A DNA stretch of 64,000 nucleotides from Astrothelium macrocarpum (taxonomy: Eukaryota > Ascomycota > Dothideomycetes > Trypetheliales > Trypetheliaceae). Positions 56,622-64,000 of the stretch are shown here, one piece after another. The stretch spans positions 1 to 64,000 of the forward strand of contig JAGEMR010000108.1 of the NCBI GenBank assembly GCA_021030915.1, written 5' to 3'. Positions within the stretch are counted from its first letter, which is position 1, and each line of letters opens with the position of its first letter. A model generated the notes under the pieces. The model ran no database searches. It was not told the DNA's origin and was given only the letters and a program-made list of their open reading frames with translations. Made by a program: the position numbers and the translations under genes.

Positions 56622-58670
56622 TTAAATCTTCGACTTGGGCGCCTCCAGCGTGGGCAACATAATATCGCGCATGTCGCCGGCAGCCTCATTAATATAGAAT
56701 GACATGCGATCCGCGCCAAGCTTTTTGCAGACAATGTTGAACTGGATGCTGTTCTCGTTGATCATGTATGCAATCCTATCCTTCTGTCAGCTGACGCACT
56801 CTTTTCAACAACACACCCATGAATAAGACACTCACCCCCAACCCTCATCCACCACCTGACTCCAGCCATACCCATTAAAATTCTCACTGCTCAACTGACT
56901 GGTCGAAATATACCACGTCGAGCTATACGCATACGCAGGATCCTGGTAAATGGCCGGCACCTCCTCGCCCTCCTTCAACACCTTCTTCAGCCCAAACAGA
57001 TGGCGATCGACACCCCTCCCATCACTCGCATCGGTAACATACGCCACATGCGCCTTCACCGCGGCCAGCAATCTCCGACGGCACTCGTCAGGTCCGATGG
57101 CAGGATCAGCCATGGCATCGCAGAACGCCACGCTCTCCTCCGACACAGAGCGACAGGTCTCGGTGCGGCCTCGCTGGAACTTGCGCGTCGCGGCGGACTC
57201 GTAGGTCGGGCGATTGCGCCCGTAGAACTTGTGGTACGCGAGCTGGATGACCATCTGCGTCCAGGCGTCCGGGGAGCACTGGAACTTCTTGATCAGGCCC
57301 TTGCCGTAGCCCTGGTAGGCCTGGACGCGGAGCTCGTGGCTGCCGATCTGGCCGTCGAAGTGCTGGCGCGCCGCCGCGATGTCCGCGCGGACTTGCTGGT
57401 TGATGGTGAAGTGGAGGCGTTGCGGGTCTGGGAGGTTGCTGCGGATGGTGGGGTTGTCGAAGTCGAGCTTGTTGTGCAGGATGAGAGCGCAGATGTAGTC
57501 GTTGAGGCGCTGGGTCGGCGTGCCGTCCATCATGCTGTGCTCGCCTGTGAAGCCTGAGGTGCCGTTGTCGTTGATGATGAATTGGCAGGGTTTGTCGAAC
57601 CACCGGTTGCTCCCAGTACCGTGCCAAAAGGCGTGCGCGCGCTCTTCGAGGGTAATGGGCGTGGCGGTGTCAAGGCAAATGAGGAAGTCGGAGGCTTCGA
57701 TGGTTTGGAGAGTTTTGGCGTTGGAGGCATCCGCGTTCAGGAGGTGTTTTCGCCACTTGGAGTGATATCAGTACTGAGGTATTAACCTTGTTGATTTCTT
57801 GAAATCTCCAAAATCGAGGAGGTAGAAAAGGGCAAATTACGAACCTCAGTCCAGTCGTCTCTATTTCCACTCGTCATCAGACCAACTGCATCAGACTCTT
57901 CCGCCGTCTGCAATATCCTCCTAAAATAGTGTTCGAACTCCTTTGTGTTTAGCTGTCGGCCCCCTATCTCCGTTGGTACTTTGTAAAAGGCCCCCTTTCT
58001 TACAACCACCACGTACTTGTGTTCCTCTGCATTGTATTTTACAGGCCTATCTGCAGGCTTTTCCGGTATTCGGCACGCATTAAACATCCAATGATAACTG
58101 CTCATTGCCATTGGTAATTTTCGCATGTATTCTGGTTCTAGTGTCTTCTGGTCCACCTGCTTCTTGAAATCCAAGACAGCTGTCGTGATGGCAGCTGCTC
58201 GCTTTGCCGGGTCCCTCCTTTTCCGGTCATCCCGATGTGAATAGAAGTAGCTCACATATGGCACAACGGGGTCGCGATACCCCAAGTATGCTGTCTGATC
58301 CCACCAATCGGCGATCCAATTCTTCTGCCCTGGCTCATCTGCTCGGGCTTTGAGACGCTTTTGCAATGTCTCTCCTTGTCCACCTGGTTTGATGAAATCC
58401 TCAACAGCTCTTTGCGTTGCTGAGTATTCGTCTTTGCTGAGGAGCGGGTGTACGGATTTGAGATAGCGCTTGGCAGTTTCTTGCAGGGTAGGGACGGGAA
58501 GTTTTGGAAGAGAATCCTCGAATCGTAGCATTGGGCCTTTAGAGATATCTTCTCTGTAGCCTAGAGACACGTCGTCAATCTAATATATTCCAATGTCGTT
58601 GAAAAGTTTAGGTTATGCATGTGACAGGCGTACCTGCAGGTAAGCTGCTCTGTTTTCGTGCTGGAGCCAT
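56622..58670 (-). CDS. CAT2: Carnitine O-acetyltransferase (peroxisomal/mitochondrial Cat2 type)
   Basis: Exons on the minus strand: 58670-58634, 58560-57845, 57755-56836 and 56775-56622, 608 aa. The N-terminus is MAPARKQSSLPAG-YREDISKGPMLRFEDSLPKLP. The catalytic His (about residue 324) is in TGEHSMMDGTP, and the STS motif is present (YISTSQLSSENF). The family's middle signature is complete (YYVSYFY, FNACRIP, DLxCLDT-like). The protein ends APKSKI, a PTS1-like tripeptide, so it should enter peroxisomes; a mitochondrial form may use another start. It moves acetyl units from acetyl-CoA to carnitine so they can cross organelle membranes, which fungi need on acetate and fatty acids. Divergent from the next gene. 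Confidence 0.93.
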
Positions 58671-59125
58671 CACGGGACACTAAGAATTTCCTACGTTAGC
58701 ATCCCTCCAGATCTACCCTAGTAAGCATTGAGGTGCATACTCTGACGGACAGAGGTGTGACTATGATACGTGGTCGAAGAAGAGAAGAGGAGCAAGCTCG
58801 CGAGCGTGCTGCCGCATGGAACATCCCCAGAACATGTGCGTAAAGGCCGAGAATGCAGCTATAAGTCTGAACTGTCTGACCGGAACCTGGTAGCGGCGGA
58901 TGGGGAGGAATTGCCTCGGACAAATAAGATCGGTACGGAGGTACGTCTTGTATAGCTGAGCTCAGGTCTGGTTTAGCCGTGGGAATACGGAGCAGAGGGC
59001 CCGACGTGGACCGAGTCTCGCCGCCAACAAAAGAGCCTCGGTAATGGCGGGGTGAGTTGGTAACTCTTCAACAATCCTTCTCCATCAATCCTACACGTTC
59101 GTGATTGGCTCAAGATTGAGTAAAG
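58671..59125. promoter_or_regulatory. Divergent promoter region of CAT2 and the mutarotase gene
   Basis: These 455 bp lie between two divergent starts. No specific binding site was identified. Confidence 0.45.
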
Positions 59126-59538
59126 ATGAGTGCTCCATCCAGACGCATTGCGCAGTACGTATACCTCAAGCCAGAATATCTGGAGGAATACAAACAATGC
59201 CATGCAGCTGTGTGGCCCGAGGTCCTCCAGCAAATCAAAGATTGCAGCATTGAAGACTGTAGAGCTCCCTCCGTGTGATTTTCTCTTTTTCTTACTCATC
59301 CGTCATTCTCTTTTCAGACTCGATTTCGTACGATGATGCCAATGGCATTCTCTTTGCCAGTTTCAAGTACGTCGGTAATGATTGGGACGCGGATATGAAG
59401 GCGATGGCAGCCAACCCCAAGGTCAAAGAATGGTGGCAAATGACAGATCAAATGCAAAAGAGCCCGGTCCCAGGCGCTACTGGAAGCGCGACAGGACCAT
59501 GGTGGAAGCCACTCGAAGAAGTTTTTTACTGTGCATAA
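59126..59538 (+). CDS. L-rhamnose mutarotase-like protein (RhaM/DUF718)
   Basis: Exons are 59126-59258 and 59318-59538, 117 aa. Splicing gives QIKDCSIEDY-SISYDDANGILFASF. Family markers are QYVYLKPEYLEEYKQCHAAVWPEVL, the Trp-Trp-Met-Thr block (EWWQMTDQMQ) and the final EEVFYC. Family members interconvert alpha and beta anomers of L-rhamnose, a small ferredoxin-like fold active as a dimer. The length is right for the family (about 105-115 aa). No other rhamnose gene lies nearby, so the real sugar substrate in this fungus is inferred. Confidence 0.88.
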
Positions 59539-59712
59539 TGATTTTAATCAATTATAGAAGCATCGTAAAAAAATAGCCACGAATAGTGAATTCAGCTCAC
59601 TCGTACACAAACCGGAGGTCGACGCTTCAGAAATACACGACCTCCCAACAGACCGGATAGAATGTTGTACACGTGCCATAGACAATTACCCAAATATCAT
59701 TAACCCCATGCT

Positions 59713-61785
59713 CTATTGGTTCTCACTATATGTCTCTTTCATATCTTCAAAGTGTTCCCGAACTTCATCCGCCAACTTTCCTGCCGTGTCACCCATTATT
59801 GTCAGGACAAGGCTGTAATTGTTTGCCAAGAATCTATCTCTTTTTCTCGCATCCGCCACGCCTTTGCTCAGCTTCGCCAGGAAATTCTCAAAATCCGTTC
59901 GCAGCCTTCCCAAACTATTGCTTACAGGTTCATCGTCACCAGCTTCACTGCTAAGCGCGAGAATTGCCTGTAGGAAATGCGCAAATTTCTGTGTCAGAGG
60001 ATGCGGTGCTGTAGATGCACCGCCTTGAGCGTTATTCGAAGTTAGGGCAAGTGCAGAAGTTGCGCTACGACCGGACAATGAAGATGTCGCTCGTTGGAGT
60101 GATTCACAATGCATGTCCATGATCTTCTGGAATCGTGGCCAAAGCAGCATGTTCGTCCCATTGATATATCCATCCACAGCCGGGACTTTCCGTCGTTGTA
60201 ACTCGAATGCGAAAGCCTGGTTGAGCCGTACGCAAATCAAGACGCCTAGGGCGTCTGTGTTGGGTTCGGAAATCAATTGTTTAGTAAGAGTTTGTCCTAA
60301 CTCAAACGTCGGAGCAAACAGAGTGGCGAATTTACGAGAGACGGCATGGAAGCCTTGCTTTGCAAAGAATTCAGTGAGAAAGGAGAATTCTGCAGATGCA
60401 TTATCGATTAGGGCTAGGTTGAAAGACTTGAACGCCACCTCCAAGAAATGAGTAGATGGATCTTCTTCGGCAACATGAGAAGGCAAAGCAATATGAGTAT
60501 TGGTTTTTATCACATCTGTTCTTCGACCGAGAGACAAGGCATCATGGGGAGCCGAAGGGATGCGAGAGTTGGCCGCGACATTCGACCTTCTACCAGAGTC
60601 AGAATCATTGCCAATGACTTCTTGTGCAGATATGACATGAGTCTTCAATTTATCTAGTGATGCTTTGTATCGGGTGAAATTGTTGAGATAGTACCATCTC
60701 ATTGTGTTGATGTAAGCCTGACTGATATCCTCTGCAAGCTGAGGCTGATGCCGGAGCAGGAATGGGTAGATGTCTTTGTGCTTGAGAAGACCTTGCTGTT
60801 GTATAATCTGAGCGTTCATATTTGGAGATCGAATTGCCTTGACCTGAGAAACAAGGTAGTCTCGTATCCGTTCAATGGCTTTATTTGTGAGATTCTCCAA
60901 TAACGGACGAAGGTCTTCTGCTGCTTGAACCTTGTTGCCGTCCTTTGTCCTTCCGTCAATCGTTCTGGCACGCTTCTCTACTTCTTCAAGTGCCTTGATC
61001 CAAGCTTCGTCAATTGGTCCTTCCATGATCTTCTTGACGATCACCGGAGACAGTGTAACGTCTTCGACAGCTGGGCCCAGAACCTTTTCGACTCGTTTTC
61101 GATTCTCCATTTTTGTGTTTAGAGCCGAAGAACGAGATTGCAGTGTTTCAATCTCAGAAGAGACAGTTCCCAAATCTTTTTGAAAGCCCATCAGATAGGT
61201 TTCCACCGACTTGAGAACATCATCGCACGCCAAAATTGAGCGATGAAGCTCTTCGAACTTATCCCTCTCTTTCTCAAAACCTGCGATGGTATGAGCGCTG
61301 TCCACGTAAGCCTCTGTTGATGAACGGGGTCTTGACGGCCTGGTTGTGCGATCCGCGGCTGCGAATTCTTGGAGACTCAACCCTCCAAAATCTATATCCT
61401 GCACTATGTCTTTTGAGCCACCATCCTCGGACCTTCCCCTTTGTTCAGCCTCGGTCTCTTCCTCGGTTTTGAGTGATATACCAATGATCCCCTCGAGAAC
61501 TTCCAAGGGATTCGGAACATTGGCTACTGGTGACACGCTGAGCTCATGCTTTAAAGACGATCCACTAGGAGCTTTTTTGGGGCCTGGCAGACCCTCATTT
61601 GAGGCATTGGAAGTTAACGACAACGAAGAGGCTCGAGACGGTAATCCAGGGCGTTGGGGGAGAGGATTAGGTGTCAAATGACTTGATCTTCGGGGCGATG
61701 CCGTGGCAGGCGAAAAAGGACGATCCCGAGGAGGAGGTGATGCGGATGAGGGTGTTTGGGCGGGAGACCGATTCAACCACATCAT
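59713..61785 (-). CDS. VPS52: Vps52, GARP/EARP tethering complex subunit
   Basis: A single-exon ORF of 690 aa. The first about 150 residues are disordered and Ser/Pro-rich. A coiled coil follows (about 170-290), with LHRSILACDDVLKSVETYLMG and DLGTVSSEIETLQSRSSALNT. It continues into the helical-bundle domain characteristic of the Sac2/Vps52 family (VSQVKAIRSPNMNAQIIQQQ, INTMRWYYLNNFTRYKASLDKL). The order and motifs match Vps52 rather than COG6. Vps52 holds the GARP complex (Vps51-54) at the trans-Golgi and captures endosome-derived vesicles. Two tandem ATGs occur at the start; either gives the same protein less one residue. Divergent from eIF5A. Confidence 0.88.
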   Translation of the reverse strand: MMWLNRSPAQTPSSASPPPRDRPFSPATASPRRSSHLTPNPLPQRPGLPSRASSLSLTSNASNEGLPGPKKAPSGSSLKHELSVSPVANVPNPLEVLEGIIGISLKTEEETEAEQRGRSEDGGSKDIVQDIDFGGLSLQEFAAADRTTRPSRPRSSTEAYVDSAHTIAGFEKERDKFEELHRSILACDDVLKSVETYLMGFQKDLGTVSSEIETLQSRSSALNTKMENRKRVEKVLGPAVEDVTLSPVIVKKIMEGPIDEAWIKALEEVEKRARTIDGRTKDGNKVQAAEDLRPLLENLTNKAIERIRDYLVSQVKAIRSPNMNAQIIQQQGLLKHKDIYPFLLRHQPQLAEDISQAYINTMRWYYLNNFTRYKASLDKLKTHVISAQEVIGNDSDSGRRSNVAANSRIPSAPHDALSLGRRTDVIKTNTHIALPSHVAEEDPSTHFLEVAFKSFNLALIDNASAEFSFLTEFFAKQGFHAVSRKFATLFAPTFELGQTLTKQLISEPNTDALGVLICVRLNQAFAFELQRRKVPAVDGYINGTNMLLWPRFQKIMDMHCESLQRATSSLSGRSATSALALTSNNAQGGASTAPHPLTQKFAHFLQAILALSSEAGDDEPVSNSLGRLRTDFENFLAKLSKGVADARKRDRFLANNYSLVLTIMGDTAGKLADEVREHFEDMKETYSENQ

Positions 61786-62222
61786 TCATGCAGTGATAGG
61801 GTTAAATTATCTCGGATATAATGAGCTATACATGTTGATGCCGGCAAGCGCAAGTACAATTTACACAGGGTTCACCCTTGATAGGACTTTAGGGAGAATA
61901 TCGCAGTTGCAGCTTCACACGAGGTAAACGCTGATGCTTTCAGCGTCATGTAGCAGTCAGACGAGAAACATGCCTGGTGAATTGGAGGAGCTGGAGTTTT
62001 GAAGATCGGAGGATGTGTATAGTTACTCGTTTGGAACTAGCGTCAGAGAGGTACCAGAGGCCCGTACCCCGCGGTGCGCACTTTCCCTCCGCTCAAGACT
62101 TGATGTGCGAATCTTCTTTTAGTCCTCCACCCCGTCCCCCATCACCCCCAACTCACTCACACTTACCCTCTCTTCCGTGACTTTGCTTCTCTTTCGCTTC
62201 ACTTACTTGCTCATCATTCAAT
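61786..62222. promoter_or_regulatory. Divergent promoter of VPS52 and eIF5A, with CT-rich leader
   Basis: These 437 bp lie between divergent starts. The 100 bp before the eIF5A ATG are strongly pyrimidine-rich, as is usual upstream of highly expressed fungal translation genes. No TATA element was assigned. Confidence 0.55.
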
Positions 62223-62940
62223 ATGGCCGACGACGCTCAGGTAAGATTTCATGCCCAGTTGCAACTACCCCACCATGGGCTGCAAATCGCATCTGCTCTT
62301 ATCCTTCACCACCGTCCGGTGAGAGAGAGATCTTGCGCTGACTTGACCATCTTCCATAGCACGATGTTACCTTTGAGAGCGCTGATGCCGGTGCCTCTGC
62401 CACCTACCCTATGCAATGCTCTGCCTTGAGGAAGAACGGCTTCGTTGTGATTAAGAGCCGCCCCTGCAAGATTGTCGAAATGTCTACCTCCAAGACCGGA
62501 AAGCACGGTCATGCCAAGGTCCATCTCGTCGCCATTGACATTTTCACTTCCAAGAAACTTGAAGATCTCTGCCCCTCTACCCACAACATGGATGTGCCCA
62601 ATGTCAGCCGCAAGGAATACCAACTTGTAAGTCACCATCGTTGTCCACTGAAGTTATAGTCGCCCACTAACCCCGCTGACAGCTTGATGTTACCGATGAC
62701 GGCTTTCTCTCTCTCATGTCCGATGATGGGTCCACCAAAGATGATGTCAAGCTTCCTGACGGTGAAGTCGGCGACAAGATTAGCAAGCTCTTCACCGAGG
62801 ATGGAAAGGATACCAGTATGTTCAAGTCAGGCTTCTATATGTGCAGGTCATTTATTGACTATCTCGCAGATGTCATTGTCCTTACTGCCATGGGTGAGGA
62901 GGCGGCTATTGATGCCAAGGAAGCGCCCAAGGGTGCTTAA
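62223..62940 (+). CDS. Translation initiation factor eIF5A (hypusine-containing)
   Basis: Four exons: 62223-62240, 62360-62626, 62683-62815 and 62870-62940, 162 aa. The N-terminal MADDAQ is spliced to HDVTFESADAGASATYPMQ. The hypusine loop STSKTGKHGHAK is intact; the modified residue would be Lys54, the Lys before His-Gly. The C-terminal OB-fold gives LDVTDDGFLSLMSDDGSTKDD and ends VIVLTAMGEEAAIDAKEAPKGA. eIF5A relieves stalls at proline-rich and other sequences and aids termination. The hypusine is made by deoxyhypusine synthase and hydroxylase, which are elsewhere in the genome. Confidence 0.97.
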
Positions 62941-63437
62941 ACACCCACTATCCGCCAATGTGGAGGGGTAAGCGAGCGAGCAGTAGGAGGGTCAAATTTA
63001 GCGAGCAAATGATTGCGGTTCCAAAGCGCGCAGGGAAAGTGTTACGATTCCGATTCCTGCTCTATGCATGCGCGTCTGTGGCTTTTGGCATGGTAGCGCT
63101 TCTCAATGGTGACGTAGGGTATTGGTTGGGTTTGTGCAATTTATGGATCGTCTTCTGCAAGCATCATGTTCGTGAAGAACATCATGATCTGAAAAGCTTG
63201 AGCGAGCGATATAAATGCTACAGATGCCCGCAGTATAAGAAACTCATGGTTCATAGAATAAATTATTCCGCCGTCGACTGCGTTCAGCTCGTATAATACG
63301 CGTAGTTTCACTGTCCAAGATTCCTAGAACCGCAAAACACAAAATGTCATGCCCAATCTCAGCACCTCTTTATTTTACACCTTCAATTCTACTAGTAGGC
63401 TCGAATCGAAATGTAGATCTAAGTTCACAGCCTCAGA
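62941..63437. other. Intergenic region between eIF5A and RRN7
   Basis: About 500 bp. An ORF of 112 codons (62958-63296) overlaps the eIF5A 3' flank but has no coding character. No RNA is recognised. Confidence 0.55.
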
Positions 63438-64000
63438 ATGTCTCAACGCGAGACATTTGAGGGTCCGACTTGTGGCATTGATAACTGCACTGCAACCAGA
63501 TATTATGATGACGACGATGTTACAATTTGTGTGAGAGGACATGATCACCCCGTAAGTATCTTATCTCTGTACCAAGAAAAGGCCGTCTTTGGCCTTCTCA
63601 TCAAAATTGCAGGAACTCCGGCCACGAGATTTTGAGAACGAAGACTACATTGCAGAATCTGGTCTAACGCGCGCAAGACGGACAAAAGAGCAACCGGAAA
63701 AAGTAGTCGAAAGTAAGTCGCGACATGGAAATTCCGTTGTGAATTTTCATAATAAGCACGAGCATGGCTGATGAATACATTCAGGACTTGGCAAACCACA
63801 GCAATTTCAGCTGCTTTTGCAATGTTATCAACTGGTGTTGTGGAAGCAAGCGTCATGGCTGATCAATGTGAAAAAGCTACCCAAAGAACTCGAGGTATTT
63901 TGGCACTCGGGTTTCCATTGCAAGACAATCAATCTGCTGACTCGTATGATAATCGTGGCTAGATCCTCATCCGAGATTTATGGGCCATTCGTTTGCAGAA
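63438..64000 (+). CDS. RRN7: RNA polymerase I core factor Rrn7/TAF1B-like (5' part only)
   Basis: Four exons are seen before the window ends: 63438-63551, 63613-63712, 63785-63894 and 63963 onward. The start MSQRETFEGPTCGIDNC begins a zinc ribbon (CGIDNCTATRYYDDDDVTICVRGH) as in Rrn7/TAF1B, which is related to TFIIB. Then comes a linker ending EKVVER and the start of the cyclin-like region (LGKPQQFQLLLQCYQLVLWKQ, SWLINVKKLPKELE-ILIRDLWAIRLQ). The factor recruits RNA polymerase I to the rDNA promoter together with Rrn6 and Rrn11. The rest of the protein lies beyond the window. Confidence 0.85.

Noticed and set aside
57000..57557. Long antisense ORFs in CAT2 and other GC-rich genes (also 7773-8246, 11694-12515, 21934-22464, 47464-47853)
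   Set aside because: They overlap well-supported genes in other frames and their composition follows the GC-rich, stop-poor sequence. None has motifs or a splice-supported structure.
36313..59538. Biosynthetic or defence gene cluster
   Set aside because: Neighbours belong to unrelated housekeeping pathways; there is no backbone enzyme, transporter and regulator set.
1..64000. tRNA, rRNA or CRISPR arrays
   Set aside because: I looked for tRNA arm sequences and regularly spaced repeats on both strands and saw none.

Overview
This window is nuclear DNA of a filamentous ascomycete (Pezizomycotina). The genes are dense and mostly unique. Introns are short (about 37-240 bp, most 50-60 bp), typically with GTRNGT donors, CTAAC/CTAAT-like branch sites and YAG acceptors. 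The gene set is a typical eukaryotic housekeeping set in its fungal form: IRC3, La, NAM9, LSM4, PTEN/TEP1, SPC24, FIS1, BST1, CCC1, CAT2, VPS52, eIF5A and RRN7. An extremely AT-rich, apparently RIP-decayed transposon copy supports the same reading. I cannot place the class from sequence alone. Exon coordinates in the entries were inferred by hand from splice consensus, reading frame and family conservation, so intron edges are predictions.

Layout. 1-2136: AT-rich DNA transposon remnant bounded by GC-rich terminal inverted repeats. 2137-4127: trypsin-fold protease-like gene directly abutting the transposon. 4.9-11.2 kb: mitochondrial helicase IRC3, La protein, and mitochondrial ribosomal protein uS4m/NAM9 (La and NAM9 diverge from one promoter region). 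11.6-20 kb: single-pass membrane protein, LSM4, a PPR-like protein and a PTEN phosphatase. 20-28 kb: AAA ATPase, an F-box-like protein and two uncharacterised genes. 28.4-35.5 kb: GYF-domain protein, then kinetochore SPC24 and mitochondrial fission FIS1 back to back. 36-47.8 kb: disordered protein, RING E3 ligase, BST1 GPI inositol deacylase, a secreted royal-jelly/yellow-like protein and a CCC1/VIT1 iron transporter. 47.8-56.6 kb: a gene-poor accessory stretch with a secreted T1-type ribonuclease, a short inverted-repeat element (MITE-like), a tandem-GFA protein and a duplicated pair of single-pass membrane proteins. 56.6-64 kb: carnitine acetyltransferase, rhamnose mutarotase-like protein, VPS52, eIF5A and the 5' part of RRN7, which runs off the window.

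Genes are not organised into an operon or a recognisable biosynthetic cluster. Several have mitochondrial or organelle roles (IRC3, NAM9, a PPR protein, FIS1, CAT2). Others serve RNA metabolism (La, LSM4, GYF), trafficking (BST1, VPS52) or basal gene expression (eIF5A, RRN7).

The most unusual structure I see is compositional. At least seven gene-sized GC-rich islands (in NAM9, the AAA ATPase, the F-box-like gene, the 24.6-kb gene, SPC24, CCC1 and CAT2) each switch from C-rich on the left to G-rich on the right of the + strand, whichever strand the gene lies on. Other points worth a look are two GC-AG introns in the La gene, ATG-only first coding exons in LSM4 and PTEN, a Cys in place of the nucleophile Ser in the protease-like protein, and the MITE-like hairpin.
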